In this document: one piece after another, positions 28,025 through 36,667 of the stretch
Layout of the letters: every line of letters starts with the position of its first letter
Numbering within the stretch: position 1 is the stretch's first letter
DNA from: Pseudomonas sp. RIT-PI-q
Lineage (GTDB): Bacteria > Pseudomonadota > Gammaproteobacteria > Pseudomonadales > Pseudomonadaceae
Assembly (NCBI RefSeq): GCF_001297125.1
Contig: NZ_LHPC01000034.1
Location: 248,001 to 312,000 of the forward strand
DNA: 64,000 bases
Direction of reading: 5' to 3'
The notes under the pieces: generated by a model
Database searches by the model: none
What the model saw: the letters and a program-made list of their open reading frames with translations, nothing else
What the model was told of the DNA's origin: nothing
Program-made: the position numbers and the translations under genes

Positions 28025-29122
28025 TTGTTAAATTATACAGATTATTTTAGTGCCACTTATATGGCTGCTCGAAGCAAGTTTCGGCAAGCTGTATCTGGAG
28101 TAAATGGAAAAATCGCCCATTATGTACACCCTGACGCGTTGGGTGCCTTGGGTGAGGTACTAACGATCGACGTAGCCCATGTAGGAAACCCTCAAGGCTC
28201 AAAACAGTTAGTGATGATCAGCGGGACGCATGGACTGGAAGGGTTCGCCGGATCAGCACTCCAAGTGGGTTGGTTGTATTATCTAGCCAAAGCATCATTG
28301 GCCTCTGATGTGGGAGTGTTGCTCATCCATGGGCTTAATCCTTATGGGTTTTCCCATGGATCAAGAACCAATGCGGGTGGAGTCGATCTCAACCGAAATT
28401 TTATTGACCACAGCGACCCTCCGCGAAGCAACGGTCACTACGAAGAGCTCCATCCCTATTTTTCGCCTAGCCGCTGGGATGCTGTTTCAAGATCAGAATG
28501 TGAAGCTGCGACAACTGCCTTTCGTACGAAACACGGAGAAGATGCGTATTTTGACGCATTCGCTTGCGGCCAGTATCTCTTCCCGGATGGAGTTTGTTAT
28601 GGCGGGACTGAGGCGACATGGGAAAATCTCAGACTTCAGGAGATTTTAACGTCATTCATTGGGCATGCGGAAAAGGTCGCGGTCATCGATTGGCACACTG
28701 GAATCGGCGTGCATGGCAGACCTTTCCATTTGGTGTTCAGTGAGCGCGACAGTGAGGCTAGAAAACAAACTTCAAATTGGTGGGGGGATCAAAACGTAAA
28801 TGGCGCTCTTCCTAATAATCGGGTGCAGCCTAATTATAAAGGTTTGGTTTTTCGAGGAGTGGAGAAATTCTTACCCAATAGCACCGTAGCCGGTGGGGTT
28901 GTTGAACTAGGTACTAGAGGCCCGATTGCTGCAGACCAGGCCATACGGCAAGATCTTTGGTTGCGTAGCTACGGTCAACACTTATCCGAAGACACCAGAT
29001 CACAGCTACATACAGACCTGCTTGACTCTCTGAACCCGGTCTCCTATCTATGGCGAGAACTTGTTTTAAAAAATGGACTTCCTATCATAAAAGCGACCAC
29101 CGATGGTCTTACAAACTGGTAA
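28025..29122 (+). CDS. M14-type zinc hydrolase (DUF2817), putative N-acyl amino-acid deacylase
   Basis: A 365-residue DUF2817 protein related to carboxypeptidase/aspartoacylase (M14) enzymes. HGLEGFAG supplies the first two zinc ligands (His, Glu), IDWHTGIG the third His, and VVELGTRG the likely catalytic Glu; NPYGFSHGSRTNAGGVDLNRNF is the conserved substrate-binding stretch. A strong AGGAGG (28010-28016) precedes the TTG start, and no ATG is better placed. Relatives include AstE and DoeB, the deacetylase of ectoine breakdown, so a deacylation of an N-acetyl-diamino acid is an attractive guess. Metal site is seen; substrate is inferred from the neighbouring ectC-like gene. Confidence 0.8.
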   Translation: MLNYTDYFSATYMAARSKFRQAVSGVNGKIAHYVHPDALGALGEVLTIDVAHVGNPQGSKQLVMISGTHGLEGFAGSALQVGWLYYLAKASLASDVGVLLIHGLNPYGFSHGSRTNAGGVDLNRNFIDHSDPPRSNGHYEELHPYFSPSRWDAVSRSECEAATTAFRTKHGEDAYFDAFACGQYLFPDGVCYGGTEATWENLRLQEILTSFIGHAEKVAVIDWHTGIGVHGRPFHLVFSERDSEARKQTSNWWGDQNVNGALPNNRVQPNYKGLVFRGVEKFLPNSTVAGGVVELGTRGPIAADQAIRQDLWLRSYGQHLSEDTRSQLHTDLLDSLNPVSYLWRELVLKNGLPIIKATTDGLTNW

Positions 29123-29149
29123 TCGAAGCACACATTGAGGAATAAAAAG

Positions 29150-30001
29150 ATGGGCGTGTCTTATATGCTGGATCACCTGGTAATCGCGGTCTCCGACCTG
29201 TCGCAAGCAATTGATGACTATAAATTATTGGGGTTCAACGTGGTTATTGGCGGGAAGCATATGCATGCCCCGACACAAAATGCGTTGATTTATTTTTCCG
29301 ATGGTACTTATTTGGAACTCATTGAGTGGACAGATCCTGCTCCGGGCGAAAAATGGTATGAGCGATTGACTACCCAGGGAGAAGGGCTTGTCGATTTTGC
29401 CCTGGTGCCGTCACAAATAACGCGCGCAATTACCAACGCACGTGCGGGTAAAGTTCTATATCGGGGCCCAATCGGTGGTTCCAGAATAAAGCCCACTGGT
29501 GAGCATCTTCTTTGGCAGCTTGGATGGCCAAATTCCAATGCTCTTCCGTTTCTCTGTGGTGATATCACACCGAGATCTTTGCGCGTGCCAGAGGGAGAGG
29601 TTCGTAAGCATCAAAATAATGCGTCGGGAATTTCGTCAGTTGCCATACGTGTCAATGATCTGGGTAAGTCTGCTAAAGACTATCGCGCACTTTTAGGTAG
29701 TCACTTTGATGGCGTAATACGTGTGACCGCTTCATTGGATGCAGCTGGCTTGGAAGTGCTAAGTCTTCACATGGGGAGTACACAACTACACTTGGTTTCA
29801 CCTTCAGCGCAAAGCGCAACCGCACCAGCGCGTGCAATGCGTAAGGAGTTAGAGTTAAAAGGAGAGGGCGCCTATTGTATTCATATAAGTGGTGTCAGTA
29901 ACACCATTTCACTGCGCGATGTTTCCGAGTTGACTCATGGTGTCCCAATAATATTTTCCGATACCCGGCTCACCTTGATTCAACAAATTATTAATTTTTG
30001 A
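29150..30001 (+). CDS. VOC-fold (glyoxalase-like) protein
   Basis: About 283 residues of the two-module glyoxalase-like family: MLDHLVIAVSDLSQAIDDYK and, near residue 165, ISSVAIRVNDLGKSAKDYR begin the two halves, and YLELIEW and LHLVSPS are the metal-site strands. VOC proteins bind a divalent metal and act as isomerases, dioxygenases or lyases; this subgroup has no assigned activity that I know. GAGG (29137-29140) lies before ATG 29150. It is the last gene of the cluster. It may act on the same small cyclic or amino compound; nothing in the sequence reveals the reaction. Confidence 0.72.
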   Translation: MGVSYMLDHLVIAVSDLSQAIDDYKLLGFNVVIGGKHMHAPTQNALIYFSDGTYLELIEWTDPAPGEKWYERLTTQGEGLVDFALVPSQITRAITNARAGKVLYRGPIGGSRIKPTGEHLLWQLGWPNSNALPFLCGDITPRSLRVPEGEVRKHQNNASGISSVAIRVNDLGKSAKDYRALLGSHFDGVIRVTASLDAAGLEVLSLHMGSTQLHLVSPSAQSATAPARAMRKELELKGEGAYCIHISGVSNTISLRDVSELTHGVPIIFSDTRLTLIQQIINF

Positions 30002-30134
30002 TCTTGATTTAGCAATCCGTGCGTTAAGCTCGTCTATATTTCTGCGCAATCGTAGGAAAAATGCGGTTATCAGAATAGATGATTTCAGGTGAGCTTATCT
30101 GCCGGACATCGCGGGTAAAATGACGGTCTGACGT

Positions 30135-30854
30135 TTATTCATGCATGAGGGTCTTTGAACAGGGGGCGCCCATCAATCGCAAACTCTCGAGATCCAATAT
30201 ATTCACTCGATTACCTCGACCACTTATAAGGCCTTGCCGGCGCCAGCTTGCCAGCACACGACTGAGTGTTTCGCCTCGCATGCCTAGGTTTGCAGCCAAC
30301 TGACCTATTTTTAGCGGGAGTTCCAGATCGCTCTTATTCTGTAATGTATGCAACCTCAATACGTATTCAGCAAGCCGGTGTGCGCAATCTGTGGTAGCTA
30401 GCGAATAACTCTTGATGAGGCTTTGCCGCAGCATTTCGCTGGTATAACGCAGGCAAGTCAGCGATAGAGGGCCATCCTGTTGACAGGCATCATTCAAAGC
30501 TTTGCGCGATATCCAGTAACCTTTTACTGAGGTAGTCGCCTTAGCGCTTGCTGGATAACAACCATGTTCCATAAACATGACTGGTAATGCTACCAAGCTG
30601 CCTGCAACAAAATTATTGCGGAAATACTCATCACCCTGTTCGGTGTAGCACACCAAACAAATTTCACCGTTTTCAATCAAGAGGCAGCGTGTAGCGGGTT
30701 CGCCCTCATCGTAAATGCGTGCACCGCGTTCAAACGAGCATGGCGATGCATTTGCCGCTAAAAATTGGATTGACGTCGCGTTGGCTGACCCAAGAATTGG
30801 ATGAAGCGCTATCAATTCAGGAAGAGGTCGTTGGTCGTTTCTGATTTTAGTCAT
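30135..30854 (-). CDS. Crp/Fnr-family transcriptional regulator
   Basis: A 239-residue regulator with a cyclic-nucleotide-type sensory barrel (residues 25-140) and a Crp-type winged helix (about 165-230: KIGQLAANLGMRGETLSRVL). The recognition helix has the E-x-x-S-R pattern of the Fnr/Dnr group, but the N-terminal four-cysteine iron-sulfur set of Fnr is absent, so it is not a classical oxygen sensor. It faces the ABC transporter operon at 30923 across about 70 bases containing a 19-bp inverted repeat. It may sense a small ligand or heme/NO as Dnr does; the signal is unknown. Confidence 0.85.
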   Translation of the reverse strand: MTKIRNDQRPLPELIALHPILGSANATSIQFLAANASPCSFERGARIYDEGEPATRCLLIENGEICLVCYTEQGDEYFRNNFVAGSLVALPVMFMEHGCYPASAKATTSVKGYWISRKALNDACQQDGPLSLTCLRYTSEMLRQSLIKSYSLATTDCAHRLAEYVLRLHTLQNKSDLELPLKIGQLAANLGMRGETLSRVLASWRRQGLISGRGNRVNILDLESLRLMGAPCSKTLMHE

Positions 30855-30885
30855 TTTATCCAGTCCAATGCGCCCTGATAATGCA

Positions 30886-30904
30886 AACGATAATACATAT
30901 CGTT
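30886..30904. promoter_or_regulatory. 19-bp inverted repeat, candidate operator for the Crp/Fnr regulator
   Basis: AACGATA (30886-30892) and TATCGTT (30898-30904) are perfect inverted halves around ATACA. The site lies in the short divergent region between the regulator and the transporter gene it probably controls. The halves differ from the Fnr half site TTGAT, which fits a non-classical member of the family. Function is inferred. Confidence 0.45.
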
Positions 30905-30922
30905 AAGCTCGAGCGTGCCTGC

Positions 30923-31891
30923 ATGCGGTTTTTTATTTTCGGAATTGCACTTTCATTGAGCCTACCCATTTTGGCCGACTCGGTGCGAGCAACCATAACG
31001 ATGGCCGGCCCACCTTCGGTGGTGAGTTTTCCACTCTTTCGCATGATTGAGGAGCACGCACTCAAGGCGCAAGCGATCGACGTGCGTTTTCAACTTTGGC
31101 AGAACGGGGAACAGCTGCGCGCATTGCTTGTCAGCGAGCATATCGACTTTACTGCTGCTCCAAGTCATTTACCCGCCAACCTCTACAACCGAGGTTTCCC
31201 TGTTCGCTTGTTGACGATATCAGCATGGGGCGTGCATTGGCTCGTTAGTAGAGACCCAAATGTCCATAACTTTGAGGACTTAAGAGGCAAAGAGCTTGTG
31301 GTACCGCTACGTCATGACATGCCCGGAATTCTGATCGATCGGTTACTCGCCGCTCATGGGTGGGTAGCGGGGCGTGATTTGGTCATCCAATCTGCGCGGG
31401 ACTTTCCTTCGGCGGTCAATCAACTACTTTCAGGGCAAGCCGAAAACGCGTTGCTGGTAGAACCATCCGTTTCGATCTTGCTCGCGCGCAATGCAGAACA
31501 GCCAGGTGCGGCCCCACTTTATCGAGTGCAAAGCCTGCAAGCATTCTGGGCTACCAGTTTTCCCGAGCAACCCCAATTGCCGCAGGCGGGATTGATGGCA
31601 ACAGGAAAGATTATACAGGATAGCGCGTTGCTCTTGGTCGTTGCTCAGGCGTACCAACGAGCCAGTGTGTGGTGCCAGGATCAACGCCATGAATGTGCTG
31701 AACTGGCGCATCGATATTTACCGCATCTATCCGTTGCGGCGCTGGAGGAATCTATCAAATACAGTCCGTTGGATGCTCGTCAGGCGGTCGATGTACAGCA
31801 ACAGCTGGAGGCATTTTATAAGTTGTTATTCGTACAGACCCCCGAGCTGATCGGTGGACGGATTCCAGAAGCGGGACTTTACGCGCGATGA
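30923..31891 (+). CDS. ABC transporter substrate-binding protein, NitT/TauT-like
   Basis: About 322 residues with a signal peptide (MRFFIFGIALSLSLPILA) and an NMT1/SsuA-like periplasmic fold: AGPPSVVSFPLFRMIEE, DFTAAPSHLPANLYNRG, LRGKELVVPLRHDMPG. ATG 30923 gives the signal peptide directly; the earlier ATG 30881 would add a non-signal leader. The stop overlaps the permease start (ATGA). Proteins of this group bind nitrate, sulfonates, pyrimidines or small aromatic or metal chelates. With a TonB receptor two genes on, the imported molecule may first cross the outer membrane through that receptor. The ligand cannot be deduced. Confidence 0.8.
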   Translation: MRFFIFGIALSLSLPILADSVRATITMAGPPSVVSFPLFRMIEEHALKAQAIDVRFQLWQNGEQLRALLVSEHIDFTAAPSHLPANLYNRGFPVRLLTISAWGVHWLVSRDPNVHNFEDLRGKELVVPLRHDMPGILIDRLLAAHGWVAGRDLVIQSARDFPSAVNQLLSGQAENALLVEPSVSILLARNAEQPGAAPLYRVQSLQAFWATSFPEQPQLPQAGLMATGKIIQDSALLLVVAQAYQRASVWCQDQRHECAELAHRYLPHLSVAALEESIKYSPLDARQAVDVQQQLEAFYKLLFVQTPELIGGRIPEAGLYAR

Positions 31892-32646
31892 AACGAACCT
31901 CGAGAGGGTGGTCGATTTTCGGCGCCGCGTTAGTGCTAGTCGGATGGTGGCTTTTGGCGTTTAACTCCAGTTCATTGCTGGCGGCGACGCCTGCCGTTGC
32001 GGTGGAGCGCTTGTGGCAGCTGCTGCAGGATTCCCATTGGCGTGACCAGTTGCGCTTAAGCCTAGTGCGCATGTTACTGAGCATTGGCTGCGCTACGTTG
32101 TTAGGGCTTGTTTTGGGTCTCATAGCAGGGCTCGATTCGAGAGTCCGGGGTGTGCTCGAACCGTTGCGATGGCTCCTGATGGCCACGCCTCCAGTGATTG
32201 TCGTGGTATTGGCCATGATGTGGTTCGGCATGGGCAGCACCATGGTCGTATTCATGACGATCGTCGTGTTAACGCCAGGTGTTTACGTCAATACGGTACG
32301 GGGCATGGCGTTGCAGGATCCTCAGTTGCTGGCAATGGCTAATGTCTTTCGTTTCGGACTCTGGTTGCGATTGCGCCATCTCTATCTTCCGGCTCTGGCG
32401 GGGCCACTTTGTGCTGCGTTTTTAATTGCTGGATCTACAGGGATTCGCATTGTGGTCATGGCAGAAGTTCTCGGCGCGCAAGAAGGCATCGGCTTTGCGT
32501 TGGCCAACGCACAGAGTGCATTCGACAGCGGCACTCTGTATGCCTGGGTGTTGGTGGTTCTGCTGTTGGTTGCACTCATCGAATTTGCTCTGTTGCAGCC
32601 TTTACAACGGTGCCTCACGGCTTGGAATCAGGTGACGCATGATTGA
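31888..32646 (+). CDS. ABC transporter permease, NitT/TauT-like
   Basis: A 252-residue SsuC/TauC-type permease with about six helices. The ATPase-contact loop lies around residues 150-175 (LAMANVFRFGLWLRLRHLYL), followed by AGSTGIRIVVMAEVLGAQEG, a signature of this permease group. The gene is coupled to the binding-protein gene by a 4-base overlap and overlaps the ATPase gene by 8 bases. Confidence 0.85.
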   Translation: MKRTSRGWSIFGAALVLVGWWLLAFNSSSLLAATPAVAVERLWQLLQDSHWRDQLRLSLVRMLLSIGCATLLGLVLGLIAGLDSRVRGVLEPLRWLLMATPPVIVVVLAMMWFGMGSTMVVFMTIVVLTPGVYVNTVRGMALQDPQLLAMANVFRFGLWLRLRHLYLPALAGPLCAAFLIAGSTGIRIVVMAEVLGAQEGIGFALANAQSAFDSGTLYAWVLVVLLLVALIEFALLQPLQRCLTAWNQVTHD

Positions 32647-33286
32647 AGCGAATGAAGTTTGCGTCCGTTATGGCCAATCCCTGGTGCTGACAGGTCTGTC
32701 GCTGAAACTGCAGGCCAGAGATCGGGTAGGCATTGTGGGGGGCAGTGGAGCAGGCAAAAGCACACTCCTGCGTATGGCTGCTGGATTACAGCAACCCGAT
32801 AGTGGCACTTGGACAAACAGTTTTAAACGCACTTCGCTCGCTTTTCAGCAACCAACGCTGCTGCCTTGGCGCAATGCGTTGGATAACTTGGTGATACCGC
32901 TACTCGCTTGCGGCCTAGAGCCTATGCGGGCACGGCAGCAAGCATATCAATGGCTGGAGCGTGTGGGGCTTAAAGACAGCGCCGCTTGCTGGCCCTCGCA
33001 GTTGTCCGGCGGCATGGCTCAGCGTTTGGGGTTTGCTCGAGCGCTCGCCGTTGAACCGGACTTGCTGCTACTTGATGAGCCTTTCAGCGCCTTAGATCCG
33101 CAACTGCGCAAGTCGCTCGCAGACTTATGTCGCCAATGGGTGGAGCACAGCGGTGCTGCTTTATTGGTCGTTACTCATCACCCTCAGGAACTGGCTCCGC
33201 TGGTTGAGCGGCGCTTCATGTTGGCCGATGGACAGGCTCAATGGCAGGACGCCTTTGGCGATCCACTGACGCAGTTCCCGCCCTGA
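32639..33286 (+). CDS. ABC transporter ATPase, NitT/TauT-like
   Basis: A 215-residue ATPase, shorter than most SsuB/TauB proteins: Walker A GGSGAGKST, Q-loop LAFQQPTLLPWRNALDN, signature LSGGMAQRLGFARAL, Walker B LLLLDEPFSALDP and switch His in VVTHHPQE. It completes the importer begun at 30923. The TonB receptor gene starts 49 bases later on the same strand, so the four are probably one operon. Confidence 0.87.
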   Translation: MIEANEVCVRYGQSLVLTGLSLKLQARDRVGIVGGSGAGKSTLLRMAAGLQQPDSGTWTNSFKRTSLAFQQPTLLPWRNALDNLVIPLLACGLEPMRARQQAYQWLERVGLKDSAACWPSQLSGGMAQRLGFARALAVEPDLLLLDEPFSALDPQLRKSLADLCRQWVEHSGAALLVVTHHPQELAPLVERRFMLADGQAQWQDAFGDPLTQFPP

Positions 33287-33335
33287 TCCAGGACACGGGT
33301 AACACCTCCCTATCTCATCGTTCTGAGAGAGCAGC

Positions 33336-35426
33336 ATGACCATCAACATTTCCCGTGCGACCACCCTGGTCGCTGCGTTTGGCTTTGCTTTGCCGTTTGG
33401 TTACACAACCGCTGGCGACAATGTGCTTAATTTGCCAGTCATTGACATCAGTGGTCGTTCAGAAAGTTTTGATTCATTGGCTCCAAGCGCAGAACAGGAA
33501 GCCTCGCGATTGGCGTCTGTTCCAGGTGGCACAAACCTCGCTCAACCCACGCGCGAAACCCGTCTCGGAAGCCTTCGTGACGCGCTTGGTTATCAACCGG
33601 GCATCGTCATTCAAGACTTCTCCGCAGGGATTGATCAGCCGAGATTCAACATCCGTGGTTCGGGTATCCAAAGCAATCCCATTAGTCGAGGCGTGCTACT
33701 GCTGGAAGATGATCTGCCTGTCAACGACGCGGATGGTTCTTTCATTATCGGTCTGCTTGAGCCGCGCAATAGCGCCTGGGTCAGTGCCCTACGTGGAGGT
33801 AACGCGTTGAACCCTGCGGCTTCGGCGCTAGGGGGTGAAGTCAATTTTCGCACACTGACAGGACGAGATGAAAACGGCTCTTTGCGTTTTGAAAGCGGTA
33901 GCTTCGGCAGGCTAGGGTGGCAGACCGCGTTGGGTGGCGCGGGCGAAAGTCTTGACGGGCGTATCAGCATGACGGCTGACGACTACGATGGCTTTCGTCA
34001 CCATTCGCAATCGCAGCGGCGGACTTTGAGCAGTAACGTCGGTCTGAGACTGGATAACGGGTTTGAAAACCGTACTTACCTATCTTGGGCTGATCTGTCT
34101 TTCGACATACCTTTTGTGGTGCCGGGGAGTCGTATTGATAGAGACCCAGACGGCGTAATGGGCGATGGCAATACCCCTCAGGATAATCAGCTGAATGTGT
34201 ATGCTCGCGATCCTAACCGACACATCGAACGCACACGTCTGGCTAACCGTAGCAGTTGGTTGCAGGGGGAGGCTCGCCACACTGTGGGTGTCTATTACCA
34301 GAACACTAACGACGCCTTCAAAAACCTTCTTATTGATACACCCAGCCAAACCGACACTGTCGGCGCACAGTGGCGCGTTGAGGGCAGCCTGGGCGACCTC
34401 GACTACGGTCTCGGGGCAGGTTTCGATCATAGCGATATAGATCGTTCTTTCTACGCAGTCTCTCCCACAAATGGATCACGACTGAAGAGGTTCGGCGACT
34501 ATGACCTGCAGGCTCGCAATCTATTTTCCAATCTCGATCTAACCTGGAACCTCGATGCTGAATGGTCACTGCTCGCTGGGCTGAGATATACAGACAGTCA
34601 GCGTGACGCGAACGAAAAGACCCCAGGTAAATCCTTGAATCAACAATGGGATTGGTTCGCCCCGAAAGTCGGTGTGAACTGGCGGCCGAATGAAAAAATA
34701 CGTTGGTACGCAACAGTGAGTACTCAACGTGAAGTGCCGACCTTTTGGGAAATCGTCACCAGCGATGTGAATGCTGCGAACCCGAATATCACCAGTACCG
34801 ATGTGCTCAAGCTTCGGGCACAAAAGGCACAGACTTTTGAGATAGGCGTTCAGGGGGCTATTCACCCGATGTTGAACTGGGACATCACTGTTTATCGATC
34901 TGAAATTCGTGATGAGCTCATCGCAACGACCGATGCTTCCGGCATTCGAACCGGCACCTATAACTATGCCGATCGTACTCGGCATCAAGGGGTGGAGCTG
35001 GGGTTGCATGGCAGCGACGACCATTACAGCTATCGACTGGCCTGGACGTATAGCAACTTTCGTTTTGTCGATGGCGCTCTTGAAGGCAATCGAATCGCGG
35101 GCGTACCGCGAAATCTTATCAACGCTGAACTGATGCGTCGTTTAGGTCGATGGCAAGTCGGTGGGAATGTCTATTGGCTTCCTGACGGGTCGCCGATCGA
35201 TCACGTCAATACACCAGGCCTGGAGCAAAAAAACTACGCCCTATTTGGTCTCAAAGCGATTTATGAGGTCTGCGCGAACTGGAGCTTCAACGTGCAAGGC
35301 GACAACCTGACTGACCGGCGTTACGAGAGTTCCTACGTCACGCGATACCAAGCAACCGCTGCACAACCCTCGTTCACCGCAGGCAATGGCCGCAGTTTTT
35401 CGGCGGGCTTCTCATACCGTTTCTAA
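33336..35426 (+). CDS. TonB-dependent outer-membrane receptor
   Basis: A 696-residue receptor with signal peptide (first about 27 residues), a plug domain (about 75-190: LGSLRDALGYQPGIVIQDF, PRFNIRGSGIQSNPISRGV) and a 22-strand barrel ending in the canonical aromatic C-terminus (FSAGFSYRF). GAGAGAGCA precedes ATG 33336. It resembles siderophore or small-chelate receptors but the substrate is unknown. The position after an ABC importer under a Crp/Fnr regulator suggests a two-membrane uptake system for one compound. No sigma/anti-sigma pair or N-terminal signalling domain is present, so regulation is probably through the Crp/Fnr protein. Confidence 0.9.
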   Translation: MTINISRATTLVAAFGFALPFGYTTAGDNVLNLPVIDISGRSESFDSLAPSAEQEASRLASVPGGTNLAQPTRETRLGSLRDALGYQPGIVIQDFSAGIDQPRFNIRGSGIQSNPISRGVLLLEDDLPVNDADGSFIIGLLEPRNSAWVSALRGGNALNPAASALGGEVNFRTLTGRDENGSLRFESGSFGRLGWQTALGGAGESLDGRISMTADDYDGFRHHSQSQRRTLSSNVGLRLDNGFENRTYLSWADLSFDIPFVVPGSRIDRDPDGVMGDGNTPQDNQLNVYARDPNRHIERTRLANRSSWLQGEARHTVGVYYQNTNDAFKNLLIDTPSQTDTVGAQWRVEGSLGDLDYGLGAGFDHSDIDRSFYAVSPTNGSRLKRFGDYDLQARNLFSNLDLTWNLDAEWSLLAGLRYTDSQRDANEKTPGKSLNQQWDWFAPKVGVNWRPNEKIRWYATVSTQREVPTFWEIVTSDVNAANPNITSTDVLKLRAQKAQTFEIGVQGAIHPMLNWDITVYRSEIRDELIATTDASGIRTGTYNYADRTRHQGVELGLHGSDDHYSYRLAWTYSNFRFVDGALEGNRIAGVPRNLINAELMRRLGRWQVGGNVYWLPDGSPIDHVNTPGLEQKNYALFGLKAIYEVCANWSFNVQGDNLTDRRYESSYVTRYQATAAQPSFTAGNGRSFSAGFSYRF

Positions 35427-35446
35427 GTCTTAAAAGGGAGTCATGT

Positions 35447-35947
35447 ATGGGTCTCACAATGACCGAAGTTTCAGAACCCAATTGGCAACGCCCAAATGGT
35501 TTGTCGTTAGCACAGTGGATGAACAACCGACTGGCGTTGCGCGCTACTCGGCACCAGGATTGGGAAACTTTCGCAGGACAGGCAGAGAAGCAACCCAAGC
35601 ATGCCCGCGCGCAGATTCGCTATATCACCCCAGGCAATCATCCAGGCAGCGTCGCGCCTGGAAGCTTCATGCTCGTCAACATCCTGATGCCACCAGGTCA
35701 TGGAAGTCCATCCCACAGACATGACGACGCGGAGGAGGTGTTTTTTGTTCTCCGAGGCAACGTAAAAATCGTCGTCAGAAGTGGCGATGAGCATTACGAG
35801 CAAGTGCTAGGGCCAGGAGATCTGCTGTCAGTGCCACCAGGTCTCTACCGCCAAGAAATAAATGTCGGCCAGGAGGAAGCCGTCATGTGCGTGGTACTCG
35901 GCACCGCCCAACCTCTGCCACCCATTATGGAAATCAGTAAGGAGTAG
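35447..35947 (+). CDS. Cupin-domain protein
   Basis: A 166-residue single-cupin protein. The metal-site motif is GHGSPSHRHDDAEEVFFVLRG (only the core HRHDDAEE needs noting: two His and one Glu) and the second motif is GPGDLLSVPPGLYRQ, which lacks the usual His. GGGAG (35436-35440) precedes ATG 35447; a start at 35459 is possible. It follows the TonB receptor by 20 bases and ends 3 bases before the glutathione transferase gene. It could be a dioxygenase-like or binding protein acting on the imported compound. I do not recognise a specific function. Confidence 0.75.
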   Translation: MGLTMTEVSEPNWQRPNGLSLAQWMNNRLALRATRHQDWETFAGQAEKQPKHARAQIRYITPGNHPGSVAPGSFMLVNILMPPGHGSPSHRHDDAEEVFFVLRGNVKIVVRSGDEHYEQVLGPGDLLSVPPGLYRQEINVGQEEAVMCVVLGTAQPLPPIMEISKE

Positions 35948-35950
35948 CAT

Positions 35951-36667
35951 ATGTCACCACAGCCACAATTCACCTTATACGGCGCCGGCAGTTCTGCTGT
36001 GATGAAAGTCGTGTTGATGCTTGAAGAATTGCATCTGTCTTACCGTTTCGAACACGTGAAAATCTTTCGCGGCGAACAATTTAGTCCTGCGTTTCAGGCG
36101 CTGAATCCCAATGGTCGGGTGCCGGTATTGGTCGATCATGGAACGAACCGTACGGTATTTGAGTCCGGTGCCATTCTGATTTACTTGGCGGAGGAGTTCG
36201 GAGAATTTTTGCCAGATAAGGGGGAGGAGCGGTATGAAGTACTCCAGTGGCTCATGCTTGAGGTCAGCGGAATAGGGCCGACCTTCGGTCAGCATTTGCA
36301 CTTCACACGTTTTGAACCGAATGTTTCGGATTACGCCAGAGAGCGCTACACCAGCCAAGCCATTCGCCTCATGGATGTTGTTGAACAGCGTCTCCAGGAA
36401 CGTAAGTATCTCTGTGATGAACAATACTCGATTGCAGACATGGCAGCGTTTGCCTGGCTCGGGCGGCTCGAGGTCTTCAAGCTTCCACATGAGGGGCGCA
36501 AGAATATCGTTCGCTGGTGTAAGGATATTGCGGCAAGGCCTGCTACTGAGCGTATGGAGCAGCTTGCGCGCCAGATACGGGACGAAGCAACGGCTAACCG
36601 CAGTCAAGCCGGTGAGGACGATATGGATCGGTTGTTTGGCCGAGGAGAATTTTTGCGGCGCAGCTGA
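35951..36667 (+). CDS. Glutathione S-transferase
   Basis: A 238-residue GST: thioredoxin-like N-terminal domain (residues 1-82) with LNPNGRVPVLVDHG (cis-Pro) and FESGAILIYLAE (glutathione-binding Glu-Ser), then a helical C-terminal domain with YSIADMAAFAWLGR (conserved N-capping box Asp). AAGGAG precedes the ATG. It closes the putative uptake operon beginning at 30923. It may detoxify or cleave the imported molecule, or use glutathione for a dehalogenation or isomerisation; the class resembles YfcG/YghU-like bacterial GSTs. Substrate unknown. Confidence 0.86.
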   Translation: MSPQPQFTLYGAGSSAVMKVVLMLEELHLSYRFEHVKIFRGEQFSPAFQALNPNGRVPVLVDHGTNRTVFESGAILIYLAEEFGEFLPDKGEERYEVLQWLMLEVSGIGPTFGQHLHFTRFEPNVSDYARERYTSQAIRLMDVVEQRLQERKYLCDEQYSIADMAAFAWLGRLEVFKLPHEGRKNIVRWCKDIAARPATERMEQLARQIRDEATANRSQAGEDDMDRLFGRGEFLRRS

